Assembly (NCBI RefSeq): GCF_000223985.1
Contig: NZ_AFWV01000012.1
Location: 1 to 64,000 of the forward strand
From: Thiocapsa marina 5811
GTDB taxonomy: Bacteria > Pseudomonadota > Gammaproteobacteria > Chromatiales > Chromatiaceae
Direction of reading: 5' to 3'
Length of the DNA stretch: 64,000 nucleotides
The translations under genes and the position numbers were made by a program. Positions 1 to 8,342 of the stretch are shown in pieces. How positions within the stretch are numbered: the stretch's first letter is position 1; each line of letters opens with the position of its first letter. The notes beneath the pieces are model-generated. The model was given only the letters and a program-made list of their open reading frames with translations, searched no databases and was not told the DNA's origin.

Positions 1-300
1 CAGTTCGACATCTTTGCTGTCAGGACTGTCGGTTGTCGATGGCGGCTTAGGCATGTTACTAACTTACCGCCCCAAGGGATTGTTTGGCAAGCTGACCTGA
101 ACAGTTACAAACTGATTTCGCGCAATTTAGAATTCACTGAGATCCGGGAGGCCAGTCTACCGGCCCTCGCTTTGCTCTTCTTGGCAGGTAGAGATGGATT
201 GGGAAACAGGTATAGACAGCACTTGTTCTATGAGGCTCAGTTGAACGATGGCCCGCCTTCCCCAAGCGACTCTCTCGTTATTGTTACAAAGCTCGGGTAG
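1..300 (+). CDS. 3' end of an unidentified gene (5' end outside window)
   Basis: Frame 1 is open from the first base to a TAG at 298-300, giving the last 99 residues of a protein whose start lies outside the window. The tail is mixed hydrophobic and charged (for example LPALALLFLAGRDGLG in its middle) and I recognise no family. Base composition is visibly less GC-rich than the rest of the window, as in the following IS-disrupted gene, so the segment may be accessory DNA. If the gene interrupted by the IS at 349 is reconstructed, its C-terminus would run antisense into this ORF, so one of the two reading frames may not be real. Confidence 0.4.
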   Translation, partial: QFDIFAVRTVGCRWRLRHVTNLPPQGIVWQADLNSYKLISRNLEFTEIREASLPALALLFLAGRDGLGNRYRQHLFYEAQLNDGPPSPSDSLVIVTKLG

Positions 301-348
301 CTGAGACCTTGCTCCAGCCCCATTATGCTTTGCTCAATACATACCTTA

Positions 349-1768
349 GTAACGATTCACTAACAAGTAACGCATTTTATCTCAGGCGTTTTCTATAAAA
401 AGAGCGTTACCGACTTGAAAAGGAGCCGACCTGCTGCGAGCATCGCTCCCGACGATCCGAACGGGAGTGGTCGCTCTATGAACGAATTTCCGGGCTACGG
501 CGCAGCGCACGAGGAGACGATGCGGATGTTCTCGCGCACCTTGGACGAGGACCATCGCCGCCGCTATGCGGCGATCGAGGCGCTGAAGATCGGTTTCGGC
601 GGCATCGCCTACGTGGCGCGCGTGCTGGGGATGAGTCGACGCACGCTCTACACCGGGATTCGCGAGTTGGAACAGTTGCGCGAGGACGACCCGGACCATC
701 CGCAGCGCCCGAGCGGCGATGCCAAGCGGGTACGCCGCCGCGGCGGCGGCCGTCCGCCGATCACCGAACGCAACCCGCAGCTGGAATCGACGCTGCATGA
801 GGTGCTCGATGCCCACAGTGCCGGCAGTCCAACCGACGAGCGGGTGCGTTGGACCGATCTCAAACCGCTGCAGTTGGCGCATCGCCTGGTCGAGCGCGGG
901 TTCGAGATCAGTCGCAACACGGCCGCCGCGTTGCTGGATCGGGCCGGTTTTCGCCGCCGTGCGCTGCGCAAGGAGTTGATCACCGGCGTGGTCGACCCGA
1001 CGGCGCGCGAGGAGCAGTTCCGCCACATCGCCGCGCTGCGCCGCCTGGCGCGGCGGCGCGGCATTCCGGTGTTCAGTATCGACACCAAGAAGAAGGAGCT
1101 GCTCGGCACCCTGTCGCGGCCCGGCCAGTGTTACACCACCGCACCGCAAACGGTCTTCGATCACGACTTCCGCCACCTCGCCGACGGCATCCTGGTGCCG
1201 CACGGGGTCTACGACGTGCGCGCCAACGTCGGCTTCATCACGCTCGGGACCTCGCGCGAAACCAGCGCCTTCGTCTGCGACGCGATCGCCTTGGCCTGGA
1301 CGGTGCTGTTCCGGGCGATGTATCCCAACGCGACCGAGGTGGTGTTGCTGTGCGACTGCGGCGGTGCCAATGCCGCACGCTCGCTGCGCTTCAAGGAAGA
1401 CCTGATCGAGCTGGCCACGCGCTTGGGGGTGCGTCTGCGCATCGCGCACTATCCCCCTTACACCTCCAAGTGGAACCCCATCGAACACCGCCTGTTCAGC
1501 CAGGTCGAGCGCGCCTGGAGCGGCGTCATGCTGGACAGTCCCGAGACGGCGCTGCGCACCGTCGAGCAGACACGCACCCAGACGGGACTGAGCGTGACCG
1601 CGCGTATTCTCGATGCGACCTACGAGATCGGCCGCACGTGCTCCGATACCTTCCGCGACGTCAAGGATCGCTTCATTCGCCATGATCGCGTGAACGGACA
1701 ATGGAACTACCTCGTCGATCCGAATGGGTTCGCTTATTAAAATGTTTAACTTGTTTTTGAACCGTTAC
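349..1768 (+). mobile_element. ISAzo13-family insertion sequence (complete)
   Basis: A 1.42 kb element with one transposase gene. The left end starts GTAACGATTCACTAACAAG at 349. The reverse complement of the right end starts GTAACGGTTCAAAAACAAG at 1768. Over about 32 bases the two ends match at roughly 25 positions, so they are imperfect terminal inverted repeats. The three bases outside both ends are TTA (346-348 and 1769-1771), an apparent 3-bp target duplication. The transposase is intact, so the copy may be mobile. Ends and duplication were read by eye and could be off by a base or two. Confidence 0.85.
478..1740 (+). CDS. ISAzo13-family transposase
   Basis: A 420-residue transposase filling the IS. 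The N-terminal half has a helix-turn-helix region with a GFGGIAYVARVLGMSRRTLY stretch, typical of this family. The C-terminal half is the RNase H-like DDE core. Candidate catalytic residues are D202 (FSIDTKKKE), D293 (LCDCGGAN) and E336 (KWNPIEHRL). The KWNPIEHRLFS block is characteristic of the ISAzo13 group. The frame opens earlier at 415 with TTG, but the ATG at 478, with GGGAG upstream and an N-terminus like relatives, looks like the true start. No frameshift or missing motif was seen. Confidence 0.9.
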   Translation: MNEFPGYGAAHEETMRMFSRTLDEDHRRRYAAIEALKIGFGGIAYVARVLGMSRRTLYTGIRELEQLREDDPDHPQRPSGDAKRVRRRGGGRPPITERNPQLESTLHEVLDAHSAGSPTDERVRWTDLKPLQLAHRLVERGFEISRNTAAALLDRAGFRRRALRKELITGVVDPTAREEQFRHIAALRRLARRRGIPVFSIDTKKKELLGTLSRPGQCYTTAPQTVFDHDFRHLADGILVPHGVYDVRANVGFITLGTSRETSAFVCDAIALAWTVLFRAMYPNATEVVLLCDCGGANAARSLRFKEDLIELATRLGVRLRIAHYPPYTSKWNPIEHRLFSQVERAWSGVMLDSPETALRTVEQTRTQTGLSVTARILDATYEIGRTCSDTFRDVKDRFIRHDRVNGQWNYLVDPNGFAY

Positions 1769-2196
1769 TTATCCCCTTCTTCGCCTCTACCACAGTAGAA
1801 CGTGAGTGGTATGTCGGAGGCCCAAGTCGACCTTCGCTCGCGATGTAACTGTTGGACATTTACTTGGTCTACCATCATCTGTGCTGCATCGTCCAGATCG
1901 TGTTCACAAATACCTATTACCCAGCACGAAATTCTGATCTCTTCTGCGGTTTTACCATCGTCCGAAAACGCTACTTCTACAGTGCCTCCTTTAACTTTCT
2001 CACAGCTCATCGATGTTCCGCCGGCGCTGCACTTAAACCCGCGATTCTCCAGTTCTGCTTGGATCTCTTCCCGGGACATGGTGATGTCTATACCGATAAC
2101 TGAGATCGGAGAACCATATACACAAAAACTGACAGCAATACTGGCAACAATCCACATTGCGATAATTGGCGCCTTGAGGCTGCTCTTCGGATTCAT
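1765..2196 (-). pseudogene. Small exported protein, 3' end cut by the IS
   Basis: The ATG at 2196 is preceded by an AGAGGTAGG ribosome-binding site and begins a 143-residue protein with an N-terminal hydrophobic segment (IIAMWIVASIAVSFCVYG), so it is probably exported or membrane-anchored. The mature part has cysteines spaced as in small disulfide-bonded envelope proteins. The stop codon TAA lies inside the inverted repeat of the neighbouring IS, so the natural C-terminus is lost. Joining the flanks at one TTA copy extends the frame by about 33 codons to a TGA at 239-237. Family unknown. The shortened product may still be made. Confidence 0.6.
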
Positions 2197-2366
2197 TTGG
2201 CCTACCTCTGTTGCGTAGAGTGAGTTGATCGATCCACTAATACAGGACCCTGATAGGGCAGATGAGCGAATCTTGGAAATCTGTAACGCGATAACGTCGG
2301 AGAGAACACCGCGCCGTCGGCGAGACCGCCGTGCTCGATGACCGGCAAGGGAACCTCGACCTCGCG

Positions 2367-3680
2367 TCAAATGGCAGCGAAAAGAAACCAACACCCGGCA
2401 ACAGCCGCGACGACCGCAACCAGGTCAGCCGTCAGCGCTGCCGCCAGGGTGTGGCGAATCCGCCGGATCCGTACGGCGCCGAAATAGACCGCGAGCACGT
2501 AGAAGGTGGTCTCGGTCGAGCCCTGTAGGGTCGAGACGAGATAGCCGACATAGCTGTCCGGGCCGATGGCGGGGTCGTTGATGATGGAGGCCATGACGCC
2601 ATAGGCGCCGGAGCCCGATAGCGGGCGGAGCAGGGCCATCGGCAGGGCCTCGGCAGGCAGGCCGACCCTTGAGGTTAGGCCTCCGATCAGGTTGACCAGG
2701 ACGTCCATTGCACCGCTCGCGCGGAACATGGCGACCGCGACCAGGATCGCGACCAGATAGGGAATGATCCGCAGCGCGACCTGAAAGCCCTCTTGCGCCC
2801 CTTCCACGAAGACCTCGTAGACACGCACGCCGCGCAGCACGCCGAACAGTAGGAATCCCAGCATCAGCGAGGGCACGATCCAGGGCGAGACGCGGTCGCC
2901 CCAGAGGATCGCCGCCGGGATGAGCGCAACTACGCCGCCTAAGGCCAGGATCGAGACCCAGACGGGATAGGCGCCGGAGTCCGCGGGTAGATCGGCGGGC
3001 GGATCGGTGTCGGCCGGGGTGTTCTCGACCCTTGTGCTTGCCAAGCTCGGTGCGCTCGCCTCGGGCGGTCCGAGCGGGGCGAAGCGCTGATAGAAGCGGG
3101 CCGCGATAATGGCGGCGATGGTCGCGCACAGGGTTGCGAAGAGTGTCGTCGGCAGGATCCCGGCCGGATCGCTCGACCCCGCGGCGGCACGTAGCGCGAT
3201 CACGCCGGTCGGCAGCAGGGTGACGCTCGAGGTGTTGATGGCGAGGAAGAGCGCCATCGAGTTGGTTGCCGTGCCGGGTCGCGTATTGAGTTTGTCGAGC
3301 TCCTGCATCGCGCGGATGCCGAAGGGCGTCGCGGCGTTGCCGAGCCCGAGCGCGTTGGCCGACATGTTCAGGATCATGGCGCCCATCGCCGGATGGTCGG
3401 GCGGGACCTCCGGAAAGAGCCGCGTCATCAGCGGGCGGATCAGGCGCGCAATGACGACGAGCATCCCGCCGGCCTCCGCGACCTTCATCAGCCCGAGAAA
3501 GAGCGTCATCACCCCGACCAGGCCGATGGCCAACTCCACTGCGCCGCTCGCCGCCGCCAGCATCTCGCTCGACAGCACCGCCATCGGCGTCTGTGCGCCC
3601 TCCACCACGGGCAGGGTCAGCTCGCGCCAGGCGGTGGCGAGAAAGCCGATCAGGACGATGCCGAAGAAGATTCCGTTCAT
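2367..3680 (-). CDS. SpmA-SpmB-type nucleoside recognition domain membrane protein
   Basis: A 437-residue polytopic inner-membrane protein. It has two 'Gate' (nucleoside recognition) domains, matching the SpmA-SpmB spore maturation proteins of Bacillus joined in one chain, as is usual in Gram-negative bacteria. The first half carries ANALGLGNAATPFGIRAM, a hallmark of SpmA. The second half carries the SpmB-like GAYGVMASI and STETTFYVLAVYFG blocks. A hydrophilic linker near residue 210 separates them. Its role outside spore formers is unknown and transport is inferred. The start codon is immediately next to a TAAACCGCG element at 3682, which would lie in its leader. Confidence 0.85.
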   Translation of the reverse strand: MNGIFFGIVLIGFLATAWRELTLPVVEGAQTPMAVLSSEMLAAASGAVELAIGLVGVMTLFLGLMKVAEAGGMLVVIARLIRPLMTRLFPEVPPDHPAMGAMILNMSANALGLGNAATPFGIRAMQELDKLNTRPGTATNSMALFLAINTSSVTLLPTGVIALRAAAGSSDPAGILPTTLFATLCATIAAIIAARFYQRFAPLGPPEASAPSLASTRVENTPADTDPPADLPADSGAYPVWVSILALGGVVALIPAAILWGDRVSPWIVPSLMLGFLLFGVLRGVRVYEVFVEGAQEGFQVALRIIPYLVAILVAVAMFRASGAMDVLVNLIGGLTSRVGLPAEALPMALLRPLSGSGAYGVMASIINDPAIGPDSYVGYLVSTLQGSTETTFYVLAVYFGAVRIRRIRHTLAAALTADLVAVVAAVAGCWFLFAAI

Positions 3681-3681
3681 G

Positions 3682-3767
3682 TGAACCGCGTCATGTGCGA
3701 CATGTGTTGGTTTGGGGTTGGGATTGATGTCGCCGCATCCTGCAACCTCGCTCGGTGACGCGGTTTA
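3682..3767. repeat. TAAACCGCG-ended palindromic element, copy 1
   Basis: An 86-bp element with ends TGAACCGCGTC and GACGCGGTTTA, an 11-bp inverted repeat with one mismatch. It belongs to a family of at least seven full copies in this window (3682, 6737, 8167, 14051, 25458, 47144, 49966), each 84-86 bp long with TAAACCGCG-type ends and a variable centre. This copy abuts the start codon of the SpmA/B gene. Confidence 0.7.
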
Positions 3768-3869
3768 GAGATTTCGGGTTCTTTAGGCGATTTCCGGGAA
3801 TCAACATCCCACTGCGAAGGCGATTCGGCCGGAAGTGCCGCCAACGGTCGTCACGAAGCGGCGACACCC

Positions 3870-3995
3870 CCCGGGATAGACGACTTGCAGTCGTCCTCTT
3901 CGGCCGGCCCGACAGCCCTAGAGCGTCGGGTAGAGTTCGACCCGCCGGCATTCACGACGCCTGGAAAAGGACGACTGCAAGTCGTCTATCCCAGG
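3870..3995. repeat. MITE-like element with GACGACTTGCAGTCGTC ends, copy 1
   Basis: About 126 bp. The left end reads GGGATAGACGACTTGCAGTC and the right end is its inverse, ending GACTGCAAGTCGTCTATCCC. The inverted repeat spans roughly 28 bp, and each arm contains its own small palindrome (GACGACTTGCAGTCGTC). Related copies lie at 20605 (both ends) and near 62215 (one end only). No ORF is carried. Confidence 0.7.
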
Positions 3996-4125
3996 GAGCG
4001 CTGCTTCTACGAAACGCGTTTCGGATGGTACCTCGCAGGCGGCGACGGGGCGTGCAGGAATTGCCGAAATCAGCGGGCGGTTCGGAATCGAAGGGAGGGG
4101 CGAGTCGTCGAAATCCCAATATTTT

Positions 4126-4251
4126 GCATTGTGAAAACAAATATCGACGACTATTCGCCGAGCGATCCTATCTCAATTTACTGTTTTTATTATCATATTT
4201 CTCGCGCGCGAGAAACATTCCGTATTGTGAAATCGATTACCTATTGCGGAA
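4126..4251 (+). promoter_or_regulatory. AT-rich control region with repeated ATTGTGAAA motifs and a palindrome
   Basis: This is an AT-rich island upstream of the thiamine-diphosphate enzyme gene. Two near-identical 11-mers, GCATTGTGAAA (4126-4136) and GTATTGTGAAA (4222-4232), plus a weaker CTATTGCGGAA (4241-4251), lie in direct orientation. Between them is a perfect 18-bp palindrome, TTTCTCGCGCGCGAGAAA (4198-4215). The arrangement looks like operator sites for one or two regulators. Their identity is unknown. Confidence 0.45.
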
Positions 4252-4350
4252 TCTCCCCCTCGTTTCTAGTTTGCACCCAGCGCCGCGGCGCATGTCATCC
4301 CGGCCGACGCGACAACCGACCAGAAACGACGAGAAACGAGGAGAGACACC

Positions 4351-6564
4351 ATGACCGCATCTGCGACGACGACACCCGACTTCTGCAACGGCGTGCTGCA
4401 CTTTTCCAACCTGCCGCCCGACTTCGAGCGCCTCGGCGCGCGCCCGGCGATCGCCGAAGGCGCCCACCGGATCGAGGAGGTCGACGCGGCGGCGGTCTAT
4501 CAGACCCGGTTGATGGCCGATGCCCTGCGCTACACCACGCTTCAGCTCTGTGCCTCGAAAGAGTCCGGGCATCCGGGCGGCTTCGCCAGCTCGGCCGATG
4601 CCTACGCCGCACTGGTGATGCTCGGGCACACCAACATCCTCACCGAGGTCGGTCACCACGCGCCGGGCTTCTACAGCGCCATGTTCCTGGACGGCTCGCT
4701 GGAGGCGATGGGCATCAGCGACATGCATCAGCTCCAGACGCGCTTCCGCGAGCGCGACGGGCTGCTCGGTCACCTTTCGGGTGCCATCCCCGGTCTGCTC
4801 GCCCCGGCCGGTCCGCTGGGCCAAGGTCAGCACTTCGCGATGGCCGCGGCCTATCTGCATCGCGAGACGCTATTCCCCGTGACGATCGGCGACGGTGGCC
4901 TGGGCGAGCCCTACATCCTCTCGGCCTTCAAGCACTTCCATACCGCTTATCCGGAGGTCACGAACTTCCTGCCGGTGCTGGTGTGGAACGGGTTCAGTCA
5001 GGAGCATCACTCGATGGTCTCGTTGATGGACAACGAGAGGATGCTCGCTTACTGGCGTGCGCACGACTTCGGACGGGTGATCCTGATCGATGCGAAGGAC
5101 TACGACGATGCCGGGCAGGAGGGCGATTACGTGGACAGCACGCTCTTCGGCGATCCCGCCCGTTCGGCCTTTACCCGCGCCGTGCTCGACGGCATGCGCG
5201 AGGCCGAGGCGTCCGCGCTCGGCGGCACCATGACCTGCTTCATCGTCAAGCAGCTCAAGGGCGCGGGCGTCCATGCCACGGGTGCGAAGTCGCACAATCT
5301 CTATCCGGGCGACAACGCGACCAAGCCGAACATCGCCGCAGCACTGGAGCGCGGCGCGCTGGCCCCCGAGGCCTGGGCCTTGGTGCGGACCAACATGCAG
5401 CGCGCCGGCGGCGGGCCGGCCGGCGAGACCGCGGTGACCGAGTCGGAGCGCGTGCCGAGCGACATCGGGACCTTGCCGACCCGCGCATTCGCGGTCGGTG
5501 AAAAGGCGGTGCCGGCCAGCGCCATGGCCGAGATGGTGGCCGAGCTGGGTCGGCGCGATCCGCTCTTCGTGGTGACCAACGCCGACGGCAACGAGGCGTC
5601 CAACATGAAGGCGATCAACGAAGCGCTGAAGATCCGCCATCCCACCGAGGACGGTCTCTACAACCAGTCCCCGACCGGTCAGGTTTACGAGCCGTTGAGC
5701 GAGGACGCCTGCGCCGGCTTCGCTGCGGGGCTGGCGCTGTTCGGCGGGCGCTCGCTCTGGTTGTCCTACGAGAGCTTCGCGATCAACGGCTGGCCGATCG
5801 TGCAGACGGTGGGCCAGGCGATGGCAGAGTTGCGTCGCAAGACGCCGGCCCTCGTGACCATGTTCACGGCCGGTGCGCTGGAGCAGGGTCGCAACGGTTG
5901 GACCCATCAGCGCCCGGAGATCGAGAACTACATCGGCGGTCAGATGCGCAACGGCAACGTCTATCTGCTCTATCCGGCGGACGCCAACCAGATGCAGGCG
6001 GCCTATGGCTGGGCGACCGAGCAGTTCAACAAGTGCATCAGCATCGTCGCATCCAAGTCGGCACTGCCGGTCTACTCGACCCCGGACCAGGCGCGCGAGG
6101 CGATCGAGCAGGGTGCCGTCTGTCTCGCCGATTCAGGGCAAGGCGCGTCCGGCACGGTGGTCTTCGCGCTGACCGGCGACATGGTCGCGCTGCCGGTCTT
6201 TGCCGCAAAGGAGACCTTGGAGGCTGCGGGCTATCGGGTGCGCGTTGTCGCCGTGGTCAACCCGCGTCGGCTCTACCGTCCGGGTGATGTGGCCTGGCGC
6301 CATTCGGCCGAGCCGGACGATCGATTCATGTCCGATGCCGATTTCCAGACGCTCTTCGATGGCGACGCCCTGATCGGCGTGAGCGGCGGCGGGACGGTGG
6401 CCCTGGAGCCGGTGCTCCTGCGCAGTCGAGCCGCCGCGCGCGATCTGTTCGGTTGGCAGCGCGGCGAAACCACGGCAAGCCCGGCCGAGATCATGGCCTT
6501 CAACGGCATCACCGCCGAGTCGCTCGACCGTCGTGCCCGCGACCTGATCGCCGGCGCGGCCTGA
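4351..6564 (+). CDS. Phosphoketolase/transketolase-like thiamine-diphosphate enzyme
   Basis: A 737-residue ThDP enzyme. The N-terminal pyrophosphate-binding half has a transketolase-style SGHPGG (residues 72-77) and a GDG motif near residue 180. It is followed by FLPVLVWNGFSQEHHSM, which is closer to phosphoketolases. The second half has YESFAINGWPIV (probably holding the cofactor-activating glutamate) and GRNGWTHQRPEIEN, comparable to the HNGFTHQDPGF block of phosphoketolases. It is shorter than classical phosphoketolases (about 790-800 residues), and typical phosphoketolase motifs are altered. The exact reaction on sugar phosphates is uncertain: phosphoketolase, transketolase or an epimerase-type activity. 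A kinase for four-carbon sugar acids lies downstream on the same strand, suggesting a shared carbohydrate pathway. Confidence 0.7.
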   Translation: MTASATTTPDFCNGVLHFSNLPPDFERLGARPAIAEGAHRIEEVDAAAVYQTRLMADALRYTTLQLCASKESGHPGGFASSADAYAALVMLGHTNILTEVGHHAPGFYSAMFLDGSLEAMGISDMHQLQTRFRERDGLLGHLSGAIPGLLAPAGPLGQGQHFAMAAAYLHRETLFPVTIGDGGLGEPYILSAFKHFHTAYPEVTNFLPVLVWNGFSQEHHSMVSLMDNERMLAYWRAHDFGRVILIDAKDYDDAGQEGDYVDSTLFGDPARSAFTRAVLDGMREAEASALGGTMTCFIVKQLKGAGVHATGAKSHNLYPGDNATKPNIAAALERGALAPEAWALVRTNMQRAGGGPAGETAVTESERVPSDIGTLPTRAFAVGEKAVPASAMAEMVAELGRRDPLFVVTNADGNEASNMKAINEALKIRHPTEDGLYNQSPTGQVYEPLSEDACAGFAAGLALFGGRSLWLSYESFAINGWPIVQTVGQAMAELRRKTPALVTMFTAGALEQGRNGWTHQRPEIENYIGGQMRNGNVYLLYPADANQMQAAYGWATEQFNKCISIVASKSALPVYSTPDQAREAIEQGAVCLADSGQGASGTVVFALTGDMVALPVFAAKETLEAAGYRVRVVAVVNPRRLYRPGDVAWRHSAEPDDRFMSDADFQTLFDGDALIGVSGGGTVALEPVLLRSRAAARDLFGWQRGETTASPAEIMAFNGITAESLDRRARDLIAGAA

Positions 6565-6581
6565 GCGAACCGCGACGAGTC

Positions 6582-6715
6582 GAACCGCAAAGGCGCGAAG
6601 GGCGCAAAGAGACAGTTCGTGAGGGCGCGTCGACACTGAACCGGCTGTCGGCATCCTCCCGAAAGGGCGATTCCAATCACCCAAACCCTTCGCGCCCTTT
6701 GCGCCTCCGCGGTTC
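6582..6715. repeat. GAACCGCAAAGGCGCGAAGG inverted-repeat element
   Basis: About 134 bp just after the ThDP enzyme gene. The left end has GAACCGCAAAGGCGCGAAGG then GCGCAAAG. The right end has CTTCGCGCCCTTTGCGCC then TCCGCGGTTC, its inverse. The arms are about 28 bp, and T-rich sequence follows at 6716-6730 on the + strand. It may serve as a 3'-end hairpin for the upstream gene. No second copy was noticed in this window. Confidence 0.55.
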
Positions 6716-6736
6716 AAAATATTTCTTTTAATCTCT

Positions 6737-6822
6737 TAAACCGCGCCAATAGCGACAGTCATCGGTACCGCCGAAGTCGATCCAATCCTAAAGACATCAC
6801 ATACCGCGCCGGGCGCGGTTTA
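6737..6822. repeat. TAAACCGCG-ended palindromic element, copy 2
   Basis: 86 bp, ends TAAACCGCGCC and GGCGCGGTTTA. An extra inner copy of CCGCGCC lies close to the right end, so the orientation is opposite to the copies at 14051 and 47144. It sits 20 bp upstream of the kinase start at 6842 and so is probably transcribed in that gene's leader or between it and the ThDP gene. Confidence 0.7.
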
Positions 6823-6841
6823 ATTCGAGTGCCCCCGTGTC

Positions 6842-8185
6842 ATGCGCCACCAACCCAACACCAAGATCATCGTCATCGACGACGACCCGACCGGGTCCCA
6901 AACCGTCCACGGCTGTCTGCTGCTCACGCGCTGGGATCCGGACACCCTGATCGAGGCGTTCAACGATGCCTCGCCACTCTTTTTCGTCCTGAGCAACACC
7001 CGCGGCATGGACGCCGCGGAGGCGGCGCGGGTGACGCGCGAGATCTGTGTGAACCTGCGCTCGGCGATGGATCGGCTCGCCGGGGACGGCCGGGCGATCC
7101 AGCCGCTGATCGTCAGCCGCTCCGACTCCACGCTGCGGGGTCATTATCCGGTGGAGACCGATGTGATCGCCGAGGAGCTTGGCCCCTTCGATGCCCACTT
7201 CCTGGTGCCTGCCTTTTTCGAGGGCGGGCGGATCACCCGCGACGGGGTCCACTATCTGATGGTCGACGGGGTGCCGGTGCCGGTCAACGAGACCGAGTTC
7301 GCGCGTGACTCGGTGTTCGGGTTCAGCCACGCCTTTCTGCCCGATTATGTGGAGGAGAAGACCGGCGGGCGCATCGCGGCGCAGGCCGTCGAGCGTTTCG
7401 GTCTGGAGGATGTCCGTGGCGACTTGGGCCCGCGGCTGCGTGACTTGACCGGGAACGTCTGCGGCGTGGTGGACGCCGAGCGCCAGTCGGATCTCGACAG
7501 CTTCGCCCGTCAAGTCTTGACCGCGGCGGGCGAGGGCAAGCGCTTTCTGTTTCGCAGCGCGGCGAGCGTGCTCACCGCGCTGGCCGAGCTCCCGCCCCAG
7601 CCGGTTGCCCCGTCGGCCATGTCGACCTATGTCCGAGACGGGCGACCGGGCGTGGTCCTGATGGGATCTCATGTCGAGAAGTCGACCCGACAGCTTCGGC
7701 ATCTCATCGATCACACGGATGTCATCCCAATCGAGATTGATCTGGACCGTTTGTTCGCCGACGAGGATGCACTGCTGAGGGATCTCCTCGGTCGGCTCGA
7801 GACCGCGCAGCAGGAGGGGCGCGGCGTCGTCCTCTTTACCAGCAGGGGCGAGAGACAATTCCCGAGCACGGCCGAGCGGCTCGCCTTCGGAGAGCGGGTC
7901 TCCGGCTTTCTGGTCAAGATCGTGTGGAATCTGCCGCCGGGGATCGGCTTCCTCATCAGCAAGGGCGGCATCACCTCCAACGACACCCTGAGCCGGGGGC
8001 TGGCACTGCGCACCGCACGCGTCCTCGGACAGATCCGTCCCGGCTGCTCGGTGGTGCGCTGTCCGGAGGATCATCCGCGCTATCCGGATCTGCCGGTGGT
8101 GATCTTTCCGGGCAATGTGGGCGGGGACGAGGCGCTGGCGGAGGCGTACCGGATCCTCGCCCACTCTAAACCGCGTCCGGCGTGA
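6842..8185 (+). CDS. Four-carbon acid sugar kinase family protein (DUF1537)
   Basis: A 447-residue kinase of the OtnK/DtnK/OiaK family, which phosphorylates sugar acids such as erythronate, threonate or 3-oxo-isoapionate with ATP in the cytoplasm. The N-terminus has IVIDDDPTGSQT, the family's substrate-binding signature. RSDSTLRGHYPVETD follows, and the C-terminal nucleotide domain has ISKGGITSND. Length is normal for the family. Its partner in the window is the ThDP enzyme 278 bp upstream. No RuBisCO-like, dehydrogenase or aldolase gene accompanies it, so the substrate cannot be assigned. The last residues (KPRPA) are encoded by a TAAACCGCG element, so insertion of that element has probably replaced the original C-terminus. 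Confidence 0.85.
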   Translation: MRHQPNTKIIVIDDDPTGSQTVHGCLLLTRWDPDTLIEAFNDASPLFFVLSNTRGMDAAEAARVTREICVNLRSAMDRLAGDGRAIQPLIVSRSDSTLRGHYPVETDVIAEELGPFDAHFLVPAFFEGGRITRDGVHYLMVDGVPVPVNETEFARDSVFGFSHAFLPDYVEEKTGGRIAAQAVERFGLEDVRGDLGPRLRDLTGNVCGVVDAERQSDLDSFARQVLTAAGEGKRFLFRSAASVLTALAELPPQPVAPSAMSTYVRDGRPGVVLMGSHVEKSTRQLRHLIDHTDVIPIEIDLDRLFADEDALLRDLLGRLETAQQEGRGVVLFTSRGERQFPSTAERLAFGERVSGFLVKIVWNLPPGIGFLISKGGITSNDTLSRGLALRTARVLGQIRPGCSVVRCPEDHPRYPDLPVVIFPGNVGGDEALAEAYRILAHSKPRPA

Positions 8186-8251
8186 CCCGCGATGGGTTCG
8201 CAGGATTGCGTTCTCGCAGCGGTTTCCGGACCCCGGCGCCGACGCGGTTTA
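8167..8251. repeat. TAAACCGCG-ended palindromic element, copy 3
   Basis: 85 bp, ends TAAACCGCGTC and GACGCGGTTTA, perfect over 11 bp. It overlaps the 3' end of the sugar-acid kinase. The gene reads 19 bases into the element in a frame that misses its TAA, and stops at TGA 8183-8185. Confidence 0.75.
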
Positions 8252-8342
8252 GAGGATTAAGACGGCATTTGTGTTGGTTTGACGGGCTGTTTCGGTGCCG
8301 ACCATACTCATTGGTGTCATCAAGATGATCCGGGGTCAACCG

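Noticed and set aside
382-1701. Long open frame on the minus strand across the IS
   Set aside because: It is the antisense shadow of the transposase, with alanine/arginine-rich composition and no family features.
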